A stretch of 64,000 bases of DNA, taken from Gautieria morchelliformis. Its lineage: Eukaryota > Basidiomycota > Agaricomycetes > Gomphales > Gomphaceae. The translations under genes were made by a program, and so were the position numbers. A model generated the notes under the pieces. It was given only the letters and a program-made list of their open reading frames with translations. It had not been told where the DNA came from and did not search any database. Positions 24,448 to 35,054 of the stretch are shown piece by piece. The DNA lies in the NCBI GenBank assembly GCA_015179125.1, contig WHVA01000118.1, positions 62,001 to 126,000 of the forward strand, in the 5' to 3' direction. The number at the start of each line of letters is the position of its first letter. Position 1 is the first letter of the stretch.

Positions 24448-24701
24448 TCTATAGGATTACGCTGTATATACAGCGCAGTGAGATTAGGGAATCGCGTAGA
24501 TAGCAAGAAAGAGAGGTCAGTAAGTAATGAACTCCGTTGCAGGGCTGTGGCCGCGTGAGACCAGTGGTACGTTGAGTTATGTAAAGCGCTCAGATGCTCC
24601 AGCCACCCGCCCGCAGTGGCCACACAGAACCGGCCACCCGCCTGCAATGGCCACAGACCAGCCACCTCAAACCTACAGTACGTTATTCTTGAACCCATAC
24701 C
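24448..24701. promoter_or_regulatory. Divergent promoter with 31-bp tandem repeat
   Basis: This stretch separates two outward-facing genes. A GC-rich unit beginning gccacccgcc occurs at 24602 and 24633 (period 31 bp), with a shorter third copy gccacctc at 24661. A symmetric TATA-like tgtatataca lies near 24461-24470, close to the leftward gene's likely start. Confidence 0.5.
24602..24668. repeat. Two and a third copies of a 31-bp direct repeat
   Basis: Copies starting at 24602 and 24633 share gccacccgcc, then c/t, then gcartggccacac/g, so they differ at only a few positions. A truncated third copy follows at 24661. The repeat sits in a divergent promoter and could be a multiplied regulator site. 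Confidence 0.7.
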
Positions 24702-26797
24702 ATGCTCGCCAGCTTTCAAAGGCACGCAATTTCGTTACTGGAGATTGTTACCCTAAACCTGCAAGCAATCATAGTCATGCATGCAGCAAGTGTAGCTCTT
24801 TTGGTATGCACCTTCCTTGTCAATACGCCTGATCCCATGTCCCAACCTATTTTTCCCAGCTACATGGCGTTCTTCTGGCGTCCCTGGCTGGGCTGATAAT
24901 GAGGTCTAACTTCTCAGCACAAACCGTTCTGCTCATCGGACTCCTCTTGAACATTCACCCCAAATTACTTTCATACATTGTGAGTAATAGTAATTGATAA
25001 TGCTCGAGTTATTTCTTAGATCCGCAAAGCAAATCCCCCCAATCAGCATCCAAGAACCCTCCCCATCTGCTGACGACACGCCTGTAGTGCATATATCTGG
25101 CGAAAGTCTGGATTCGATGCGAACAGAGGCTATCTCAAAGTCTGACAGCCGTGTGCGTATTCTCCGTTTATCACATAGTACAGATTGACTTATTCTGAGG
25201 CAGGGATATAATGATGGACGTCAGCCACACTTCAAAACAGGCTCAGTTGAAGGACCCCGCAGTGGGTTTAGCAGCGCCACCGAAGAGGCCACCCTAAAGG
25301 CCATGGAAGCTAAAAACCCCGCAAAGATATACCCTACCACATGCCACGATAGAAAATATCCGCGCGATCGTCGAACGTTTGACAATGATGAAGAGAATGA
25401 GGTGAGCATTCGATTAAGTAATTCCTTAATCCGGTTTTCAGACATCTTGTCACCAGCCTTCTATGACAATGAAGAGTTCTACCACTCCCATCTCATGTCA
25501 CAATGGCGGGTGCCCACTCACCCCAGCAAATCTCCCTTCCCTCGATGCCATAGATGGTTTGGGACCAAGGCGTATTGTGTCATTATTCAATGGCACTAGA
25601 CGACCTAGGCCGTTATTCTACGTATCCGATGGCAGCCGGGAATGTTTGCCTCCACCAAGTCCCCCAGCAGAGATCTGTGCGTGGAGGATTTCTTTGCCGC
25701 CTTGTCGCCTGACGCGCATTGGGCCAGATGTTCAGCAAAGAATAAAGGGCGAGATGCAGTTGACGTCAAAACTTCAAGACGAAATGAAGTTGACTGCGCG
25801 TCTTCGAAATGACTTGGGAGAACTGCGGGACCAAGCATGTACGGAGTTAAGCCAGTCCAAGCATCAAGCCCAGGCTCTAGCCGTTGCTGTTGGCGCCAGA
25901 GAGTGTTTTATCAAGGACCTTGCCGCTAGTGTGAAGTTACTCCGAGCGGAGAACAAAGTGCTGAAGAATACAAACCGACGCGATGGTGAAGTTCTTACTG
26001 AGGCCCTGACAGGGAGTAACATCGACAAGGATAAGCAATATTTGTCACCAAAGCTCAGGGCTCGGGAAGCGGGGCACGAAGCTGGCGGTGTCGCGAACAT
26101 TATATCCCAGCAATCGCAAGGCTTTGCGTCGGTTCAGGGGGGAAAACTCGGACAGCGTTGCGTCAAACGAGCCAGCATTGCGTTTGGGTGCAATCCTAGA
26201 CTCGGCATGCATGAGTATATCGAGAGAAATGATTTCCCTGCAGACACTGCAAGTTGGTTATTATTGGGCAGCGTGTTGGAGTCCCCACTGGAGCCTCGCA
26301 GCAGTGGAGCATCAATACATGCCTCGCCTCCCAGTCTCACTTCTAACAGTGCCAAAAACAATAAATATACCATCAATACCAAGTTGACTTCCGAAGACAT
26401 GGACGTCGAACTTCCGACAATCTCTCCAGGATCTCCCCCCTGCCACGCTGCAGCCCCCGCCCGTAGAAAGGTAGCCAGTCCACCCTCAGATACGGTCGTA
26501 TACGAAGTGGATGGAATGGCCCTCGCGGCAACCCGGGCTCCTGCGCGGTTGCCTTACGACTCTGCAGACCCAGATACGTTACCACGTAGCGCTCAGCTGG
26601 CACCTATTCGACACTCTCCACGCCTCTCAGTCAATGACAAGCCTAATGCCACGTGTCTGACGTCCAATCAGATTTTATATCGGCAATGTGAAGCAAGCTG
26701 CCTAGCGATGCAGCAAGATTCGCCCCTTTACACTGTTCCTGCTTCTGCGTTCATTCTGCCTCGTGCTGCGAGTCCGTCTTCTGCAGGGTGTGTTTGA
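24702..26797 (+). CDS. Orphan protein: N-terminal membrane segment plus coiled coil
   Basis: Not a family I recognise. Five exons join in one frame: 24702-24803, 24860-24979, 25030-25152, 25204-25401 and 25442-26797, giving about 632 residues. The first two exons form a hydrophobic hairpin (LNLQAIIVMHAASVALLLHG, then VLLASLAGLIMRSNFSAQTV and LLIGLLLNIHPKLL). The third and fourth are polar and disordered (PSPSADDTPVVHISGESLDS). The last exon contains SLPSLD-type low complexity, then a coiled coil at about residues 280-370 (EMQLTSKLQDEMKLTARLRN, LAASVKLLRAENKVLKN), then a long Ser/Pro-rich tail. Open reading across every junction supports one gene, but the hydrophobic N-terminus might be a separate small gene. 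A membrane-tethered scaffold is a guess from architecture only. Confidence 0.6.
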
Positions 26798-27012
26798 TAC
26801 TAGAGATTTTCAAACCTGGCATACAGTACCTAGGCTTGTCTGCGTATCCACATATCTCGCCACTTGGTTTGTCCTGTAACACACTATTCTGCTGTCTGGC
26901 TTGAAAACATGGGACTCGTCCTCTGCTGGTGTGTTTGATTCTAGCGACCTTCAAAGCTTGTCTGTGCATCCACATATCACATACCCTGCCACTTGGTTTG
27001 CAGCCCTGTAAC
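26779..27012. repeat. Imperfect direct duplication of about 95-100 bp
   Basis: Copy 1 (about 26780-26880) and copy 2 (about 26921-27012) share tgtgtttgat-ctag, cttgtctg-g-atccacatat, ccacttggtttg and cctgtaac. Copy 1 carries an extra block of about 20 bp in the middle. The first copy contains the stop codon of the orphan gene, so the duplication starts in coding sequence and ends in the 3' flank. Confidence 0.75.
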
Positions 27013-27402
27013 ATGAGTGTGATCACCTGATGCGTGCGCTTCGATCGTTCTCGCCGAGCGATCAAGAATCATTCGATATCAGATATCAGATTTTTTCTCT
27101 TTACAGCGAGAGATTGCAGATAGTGCTTTGAACATCTCATCCTTGCATGGAAGCCTTAATAGCACATTAGTTACCGCCTTGCAAGGAGCTCCAAGTATAT
27201 TCGAGACATTAATTATTTTGAGTGTAAGCACCGTAAGTATGACAAAAATTTGCTCGATTAGTACTTGTCACCTGTGAAAGGGAAGCGTCGGCAGGAGGCG
27301 TCGGCAGGAGTTTCAAAGCCGGAGCGCCGAGTGCTGTTTGGTCCTTAAGGCCTGCAAGCTGCTGCACCTGAGCCTAGGGCGTATGCCACCCTCTGGCCTA
27401 TT
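27013..27402. promoter_or_regulatory. Upstream region of the first Zn2Cys6 regulator
   Basis: About 390 bp of presumed promoter. A short tandem duplication gcgtcggcagga-ggcgtcggcaggag is present at about 27286-27310. No other gene-like sequence is visible. Confidence 0.4.
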
Positions 27403-30400
27403 ATGACCTCCAATTCGAGCAAAGAAACACGTACTAATGCGGGTTCGCTCACAACACAGCTGGCAACAGAGCAAGCCGAGGGCAAAAAGGAAACCCACAA
27501 ACGGCGTCGAAACCATCTGAGTTGTGCAGGTAAATGTTCACGTGTACTATCCTTGAGGAATACGGACTGAGCCAGTGCCTCAAAGAGTGTCGACGTTTGA
27601 AGGTAATTGATAGCTTTTGATCCCAAACTCATGCTGCACAAGTAATCCCTTTCTTATCTTTCGATAGTTACGGTTCGTGCAGTTTGTTCTATGACAGTCT
27701 CTCCACTGACGTATTTCGCGTTGGTAGTTGCGACAGAGTCTTTCCTTGCGAGTCATGTAGGAAGAGAGGATGTGCGGGTGCGTTATTTACTAGAGCTGAG
27801 GCCTGTTTTCGCGAGTTCAATCGACCTTTCACCAGCCATATGCCCCGAAGGTGCGCCCACATGACATGTGGTCCAACCATGCCTCATCATATATCATCTT
27901 AGGGGCCTTGATGACCAAGGGCACCCGGTTTGTCCTCGCGAACACGGAGGAGCTTCATGTCAAGATCATGCAAATGAGTGAGCGAATACGACAGCTCGAG
28001 AATGCATTATCTGCATCGAACGCCGGCCCCGGGCCTCATCCTCTCCTTCGGGAAGACCTGCTCCTGGTGAAAGTTCCCGTTGAATTCACAAATGAGTCGA
28101 ATTCTCCGCAACAGGACCCGCCACAGAAAACTGCTGCGAAGGAGAAAGACTCGATGCCGACCTTATTGGACGCTTTTGGAACTCTAAAGATTGGCACCGA
28201 TGGTCATTCCCGGTTTTATGGCCAGACGGCCCGGACCGAGGTGAGTTAATTCGTTACATGACACTTCTTATTTACCAACACGCTCCAGCATTTTGTGAAG
28301 GTAAGTTTCAAGGTGCAGGTGTATCAGCTCCGCTTGTTCATCAGCCGTTAGGATGAAGGCGATCCACCACAACCAGACCAGTCTGGGGTACAGGACCTGC
28401 TGCCGACGGATGTCTTACATCTCAGCCAAGCCTTTCCATTTGGTTCTTCGTCTCCCGATACTCCAGTTCTACGACTTATTCTCGATTTCTTACCGCCCAT
28501 CACCGATGCGTGGCCACTGGTTGATGTTTACTATGCTAATTCGTCGTGGATGTTCGTAGTTTTATTTATGATTTCGTGATTATTCTTACTCGCTATTGCA
28601 GATATGAGCCTTGTCCCAGACCCCAGTTCGAAGAGGAGGTGTTTACACATGTGTATGAACACGCTAATGATCCAGAAGGCATTTCGCCCCATCGTCTTGC
28701 ACTTGTTTTTGCTATTCTGTCACATGGAGCTCTCATGGACCTCAGTCGAGAACCTTACTCTGCATACGCCGAGCAATTACATCAACTTGCTCGGGCATCA
28801 CTGGCGGCTTCGCCTTTCCTGCAAGGTGGCTGCGTAGCTTTACCTACCTTGTTCTGTTAGCTCATCTACCTTGGAAGAGCCAACGCTCCCCGTCATTCAG
28901 GCAATGGTAAGCTGCAGGCTTGGATTCAGTACTGCATACTAATATTACAGTATGATAGTTTCTTATAGGCTTTTTCCTCGTTCTTATCAACAAGAAGGAA
29001 GCCGCTAGCACAGGGTGGGCTGTCCAAGGCCTTAATTGCAAGGTATGCCTGCATTTAATGGTCGAGACAAATGTGGCTCACACGGCATCAGTTAGCAGAA
29101 GTGGTAAGGCCGTTCGCGGACTCGTTTGTACCTAATGTTTACATCAGCCTTGTTTGCACAGTTAGGACTTCGTAAGTACAGAATAATCACCCGTAGCTCC
29201 CACCCTGTTAATCTTTGATCTACGTGTAGATCGAGATCTTGAGTACTGGGATGCAGAAGATCGGAAGTGTCATGGGGAAGCCCGTAGAAAAATGTTTTGG
29301 GAGTTAGTCACGTTAGAGGGATGGATGGTGTTGTCCGTGTTTTATTTGATAATGCTGCGTTCTGACCTTCCGCAGAGCTTGGGTTTAGGACGACCTGCAA
29401 CAATACATCTATCACAAATTGACTGTAAACTTCCGGCCGCCACACAGCGCGCTATGAGTGCTCCTGATGCCAGCCGTGGGTACGCTTCTGTAATATTGTT
29501 TGCCGCATCTCTGAGCGTATAACATCGCAGTGCAAGAGTGGCACACATGGAAGCATGGTCATGCTCGGTTTGTTAGTAATGTCTTGCAGAAGACCCTTGA
29601 CGCCCAGACGCCTCCTTATTCCGATATCATCGAGCTTGATCGTAATATACATGCATTCGAGATGCCACCAGACGTCGAGGCACTCGCCAACGGCCTGCCT
29701 TATCAATCAACCCAAACGGAGTCAACTGGTTTGACAATGCAGAGGTGGCTTCTCCTCCAGGCCCGAGACACCGGTACGTCCGGGCTCCTATATATTATGG
29801 ATTTCAGACAACTCATTCCTTCTGTCACTTACAAGCTGTCCTATTGCTGCATCGGGGTTTCTTTGCTCAAGCGCTCGGCGAAGAAGCAGATCCAATGCAG
29901 TCAAAATATGCCCCATCTGTTTTGGCGACATATCGCAGTGCCTGCCACATAATCTGGGCGCTGTACAACGTCTACAGCCAGGAACCTAACCTGGCTTGCC
30001 GATTTGGGCTTTTTTGGTCCAACGGATTTTCCGCATCGGTGAGGAGAGACGTCACGATTGCTTGCAGCTTTTATCCATTCCGTTCTTTAGATCTCATTAT
30101 GTTTAATTGTCACCACGGCTACGCGATCTTCCTATGCACCGTTTGCACTTGGGCAGCTTGACCTGGCCCATGAGCTTTTCAGTAGGGCCGCTGATGAGTG
30201 TATTCCAGCAAGGAAGGCACAGGTGAGGACGGTCATGTAGCTCATGATCCTACACTAACATCATTACTAGCCAACCCTGAGTAGACTACGGGATAAAGCC
30301 CATGCTGCATACGCACCATATCATAACGGGCAGCATCCAGCCTCGTTGGCGTCCAAGAAACACCTCCCAATGGACCGTGATGATGATGAATTAAAAATCC

Positions 30401-30941
30401 TTGGGGGTAAAACGAATGTAGTAACGGCCCCGTCCCAGCCGTCGCTCCCGTCACCGCCAGGTCGGATGCAGAAGACTGCAGAACTCGCCTATCCTGGCTC
30501 GCCTGCAATGGTAATGCAGCTACCACCAACAAATCACCTGGACAGCGTCCATCCATCACTAGTGCAATACCTAGCACAATCCCCTCCACCCCGTGTAAAC
30601 AGCATCTCACTTACAGAGCAGCCGATGGTATCCTCCTATTCAATATGCAAAACTCCATGACAACTTACACCCCATTTTAGCGCAGTGATGTATACATGCA
30701 GCAGTCGGATCACGCTAGCGGAGGCACTCACGAGCATCACCGCTATGGTGATTACAGATACGCTACTAACTCGAATACCAGCGCCTCGTCGACCTTAGCT
30801 GGTGCGATGCCCGGGTATAATCGCGCATCTGGGTCCTCGTTCGGTCACGTCCCAGACCAACCAGAACTTCAGCAGCCTCACTCTCAGAGTCAATACGCAG
30901 CTTGGCAGAACTATATGGAACAACTAGGCCTTCCCTATTAG
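27403..30941 (+). CDS. Zn2Cys6 fungal-specific transcription factor
   Basis: The start MTSNSSKETRTNAGS leads to a basic HKRRRNHLSCAECRRLKL and RCDRVFPCESCRKRGCAAIC, a complete six-cysteine zinc cluster assembled over four exons, two of them microexons. A short coiled coil follows (EELHVKIMQMSERIRQLENA), the usual dimerisation element. The middle homology region holds FPFGSSSPDTPVLRLILDFL, PCPRPQFEEEVFTHVYEHAN, ISPHRLALVFAILSHGALMD, GLHRDLEYWDAEDRKCHGEA and RRKMFWELVTLEGWMVLSLG, with LGRPATIHLSQIDCKLP typical of the Fungal_trans domain (PF04082). The C-terminus is Ser/Gln/Pro-rich and ends MEQLGLPY. It would bind CGG-type DNA sites in the nucleus; targets are unknown. It lies 882 bp before the phosphopentomutase gene on the same strand. 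Confidence 0.9.
27586..27672 (+). other. Two microexons (17 nt and 5 nt) inside the zinc cluster
   Basis: Exon 27586-27602 encodes most of ECRRLK and exon 27668-27672 is only TTACG. Joined to 27728 onward they give CRRLKLRCDRVFPC. Skipping the 5-nt exon shifts the frame into an early stop, so it is needed. Flanking introns are 65 and 55 nt with GT-AG ends. Confidence 0.75.
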
Positions 30942-31823
30942 GCAATCCGCATAAGGTTGTGCGATTTTTCTTCCCGTGATCAAATACATGGGACCACCGG
31001 GCGGGAATTGGCCTGTATAACCTCCGTCTCTTCGGCTCCTTCTGCTTACCTGTTGTTGATGTATAAATAAAGCTAAGTCGATATAATTCCGAGGACCCAA
31101 CCTCTAGCTGGCAACGCGGTTGTAAGGATTTAATCTGTCTGTGGCAGATTGGCTTAGAAGTTCCGGCATACCATCATCTTGGAACAGCATCTCCGATTTG
31201 TCTACACACCAGGCAGCAGCATTTCAATGATCGGACACGCATCCAAGCCAGACCACATGTTTTCGACAATACTCATAAGCCAACACTCAGTGTCCTTCCT
31301 CTGTGATGTTAACTTTGACTCGCCGTTCTTGGGTAGATGCGTGAACGCTTCCCCCAAGTTGTGACCCACGTTCGTGTCGAGTACTGCCATGCCAATGCAC
31401 GAGTCGATCAATTATCATGAGACGCCCTCGTCAGAAGATGGGTGAGCTGGTAAGAACCCTGATCACCACTCTTCGTCCTATATCCCCCAATGGTGAAGTA
31501 TGTTTTTCTCGTGGGAGACCAAGCTAGTACGGCTTGGCCAGTCTAATTGTTTCTAGTAATGCTTACCTACGTAAATCTAATAGCCCGAACACCAGGAATA
31601 CTGGCAAAGGCATAACATGCCGGTTCCATACATGTTATAATAGATTACCATGGTGTAGATCTGTCTATTCAACGTGCTTCAGAGGAACGTCCGAACCAGT
31701 ACTTTTACATGTCTTGAGCGCCGGTTATAAATACTTAAATGTTCAATTTCCAGTGAGCTGCCGATGTTTCGTCTATTAGCTTGAGGCTCGCTGACCTTCG
31801 AATATTATCATCATAAGAACAAC
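30942..31823. other. Intergenic region before the phosphopentomutase gene
   Basis: About 880 bp with no supported gene. It begins with the 3' flank of the regulator and ends with the phosphopentomutase promoter. Small frames (31179-31364, 31202-31411, 31534-31779) have no recognisable motif and no splice partners. The part at 31715-31745 is AT-rich. Confidence 0.5.
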
Positions 31824-34800
31824 ATGTCCGAGCGTACTATAGAGGAACTTGTGACAGCATGGCTAAGCTTGGACAAGGTGCAGTGATTCTAGCCCGGCCT
31901 TTTTCGTGTGTACAAAGTTCACTAGTAGATCCTTAATAAAGGAGGAGGTGACGAGGCGGGAGATTCAAGAGCTTTGGAACAACAGTAATATCCCAGAGCT
32001 TGAAAGTCGGCTCCGGTGAGCCCTCTGCCAGATTTGCGTCACTCGTCCCTTCTGATTGTCTCTTCGCGAGCCTGGCAGGCAGAGAATAGAATTTGGCACG
32101 GCAGATAAGCAACACATATGGTAGGCATGCAGAGGCCATTTACATGATATTCGTACAGCACGACTCCGAGGTCGCATGGAGGCGGGCTTTTCCCGTATGA
32201 ATAGTCTCATTGTTATCCAAGCCTCGCAAGTCAGTCAAATGTACGATTGAACTTCCTGTCTATAATGTGAACCCCAGGGTCTCGCTGCCTATGCGTTGCA
32301 TAACGTTTCAGAGGCGCAAAATAGGGGTGTGGTTGTTGGTTAGTTTAAGGGAGCATCAAATCGACTGTTTTGAACCTCTCTGTCCTCCTTTTTTCTCTAG
32401 GTCATGACCATCGTCATAACTCAGAACATTGGGCGAAGCTGACTGCGGCCGCATTCTTGAGCTTTGGATTTAATGTTTACTTACTCGATGGCCTTGTGCA
32501 CACACCTCTGTGAGTAATGTTTGCGCTTTGCGCTCATTTCTTCATTACATCTGTATGTCAGTGTGCCTTTTAGCGTCTCAAAACTCGGAGCAGCGTGCGG
32601 AGTAATGATCACAGGTGGATCGGCTTACTTTCAAATGTCACTCGTTTCCGAATACATGTCTGCCAGCTAGTCATAATCCCAAAGATGACAATGGGTACAA
32701 GGTTTATTGGGAAAATGCAGTCCAGGTGCGCGCCTCTTGTGTGCGAGTCTGGGCATATATTCCAGCTGCTATGATTTCAGATTATTGGCCCCCATGATCG
32801 CGGTATTGCGGACGCCATCAAGAATAATCTGAAACCCCGTGTGTGGGGTATGCAGGAATTTACAACGTCGCCACTTCTTCATGACGTAACGGAGAAATTG
32901 CGGATCGCTTATTTTTCCTATCTGCAAGGTCTGAGTCACTCAAGGTACGTTTTAAAGGTGGCTTTTGACCACTCTAAACCCTATCAACAGGGATCAGAAC
33001 CTTTCCACAAGCGTCAAATTTGTTAGCACTGCAATGCATGGCGTGGGACATGTTTATGCTGCTAGGGCATTCGAAGTGTTTGGCTTTCCTGCGTTCACCC
33101 CTGTGGAAGATCAGAAGGATCCAGACCCGGACTTTCCGACGGTGAGGTTTCCTAACCCCGAAGAGAAAGGTAGGGTCAGCCATCTGAGTCAAATGGTATC
33201 ATCTAATTTCTCACCTTCCCAGGTGCACTCGTCCGTAACACATCCTTAGTTTATCTAGCAATTCTTCGAACATGTTGGTATTCGCAGGATCTCGCTCTTG
33301 AAGCAGCTGATCAAGTACATGCGGACTATGTTCTGGCACAAGATCCGGACGCTGACAGATTCACAGCTGCTGAGAGAACGTTTGTATTCGTATGTCCATT
33401 TTGTCATTCAGTTCATTGATCCCACGCACAGTCCAGATGGAACATGGAAAATATTTACGGGAGATATGTTGGGCGCAATTTTTGCAGCTCGCACGCTCGA
33501 GGTTAGTTCCAGTCCGATTGAATGTTTTTGGCATGTTCGAATGACCACGCCCTAGTTGTATCGAACTTCCGGAAAAGCTATAAGTAAGTCCAGTATCCCT
33601 GTAACTTTTGAATTTTTTAATATATATCTTTTGGAGACGCGTTGGCGATGGTAGCCTCGACGGTCAGCTCTAAGATGCTTGAAGCTATGGCGAAAACGGA
33701 AGGCTTCAAATTTGCCGAATGTCTCACTGGTCTGGTTTTTTCCGTCCCTGGGGTAATACGCTCTCAGACAAGTTAGGGCACAGGATTTAAGTATATCGGC
33801 AATACGGCACTGGACCTGGTGAACGATGGCTACGAGGTATATGCCATCCTCCTACTGAAACGATAATGTGCCGGAACGATAAGCGACAGGTACCATTCGC
33901 TTACGAGGAGGCCATCGGGTTTATGATAGGCTCGAATATTCGTGATAAGGACGGAATCGCCGCGACTGTATGTATATCCTGCTCCTGCTTGGTTAGTAAT
34001 CAAGGACACCCATCGTTTCCCAGGTCTTCTTCGCAGAATTAGCGGCAGATCTACACCGAAAAGACTCGACGGTTGCTCAATATCTCTCACAGCTATATTC
34101 CAGGCATGTATGTAGTACACCTCAGCGATTAAAAGTTAACAACAATTTTTCATTAGATATGGCTTTTTCCAGGTATGACAAGCAATTTCAACGTACCGTC
34201 CCGACGACTCACCATATATCTAGACGTGCAATAGTTACTTCATATGTAGGTCTCCCTCGACAATTGATCGCATCTTCACGAGGTTGAGAAACTACACTCC
34301 AGAGGTTTGTGAACATTCTTTGTCTTTTGTCAGTCATAAGTGTCATATTTTGGAGTCAGGCGCAGCATAGAAAGTATCCTCGCGAGATAGGAGCAATGAG
34401 TATTGTATGGGTTCGAGACTTAACGAACGGGTATGACAGTGCCAACCCACCGACGTATGCGCCAAGTTTGCCTTTGTCTTCTGGACACATGATCCAATTT
34501 CGCGCGGAATCCGAGTCTCGTACATCTATCATGCTTACTCTGAGGTGTGTCAGCCTTACTTGGATTCGCTATGTCTCATCTCACTTCCTTTCACAGAACC
34601 AGCGGGACCGAACCAAAGGTACAGAGCCAGCTTACACACCCTGGTATTAGGCTGATGTTCATGGTTGCTGCCAGATCAAGTACTACCTAGAAGGACATGG
34701 CCATGACCCCACAGATGTCCAAGCAACACTCGCGCGAGTCATAGACGTATTGACCAACGAATGGGTAGAAGCGGCGCAAAATGATCTGATACTGCCATGA
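31824..34800 (+). CDS. Phosphopentomutase/phosphoglucomutase (PGM2/Prm15 type)
   Basis: Interconverts ribose-1-P and ribose-5-P (and glucose-1-P and glucose-6-P), linking nucleoside salvage to the pentose phosphate pathway. The start [18 protein letters not shown] joins [20 protein letters not shown] and [20 protein letters not shown]. The catalytic serine loop is [20 protein letters not shown], the metal-binding loop [15 protein letters not shown], the sugar-binding loop [14 protein letters not shown] and the phosphate-binding loop [15 protein letters not shown]. It ends AAQNDLILP and TGA. These motifs match the PGM2/Prm15 subfamily rather than the usual PGM1 type. The gene is extremely intron-rich (roughly twenty), leaving about 600 residues. 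One intron needs the non-canonical AT-AC pair (32105-32161). Confidence 0.92.
32105..32161 (+). other. Apparent AT-AC intron in the phosphopentomutase gene
   Basis: The intron runs from ATAAGC to GTACAGCAC and is 57 nt long, the normal size here. Splicing at these ends yields exactly EFGTA-GLRGRM, the invariant family motif. No GT donor is available. Using the AG three bases earlier keeps the frame but inserts an extra residue into the motif. The donor CAG/ATAAGC resembles the rare U2-type AT-AC class, not the U12 consensus ATATCC. Confidence 0.65.
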
Positions 34801-35054
34801 ATACCATACCACTAGCCTGGATGGACACTTGCAACGACAGCTTACTCACTGGCTGAGCCTTTATTCTAGGTGTAAATTTCATTTTGCTTACTAAAAGTAC
34901 ACAAATAGCAAAATTGTGCTTTGGAAAAATTTAGTAACATACAACAACTTTCAAACACAAAACGTCGCTCTGGTTCAAACATTCAATCTAGTTGGCTACC
35001 CGTCGAATCTCTGACTTTAAGCTGCAGAGATGAATACGTATTGAATCAGGGCCA

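Noticed and set aside
24351-24725. 124-codon minus-strand open frame upstream of the polytopic membrane protein
   Set aside because: Its N-terminal half reads through the 31-bp repeat and looks non-coding; only its last part may belong to the real gene.
31179-31411. Overlapping small frames on both strands before phosphopentomutase
   Set aside because: Both are short, overlap each other and lack motifs; treated as non-coding.
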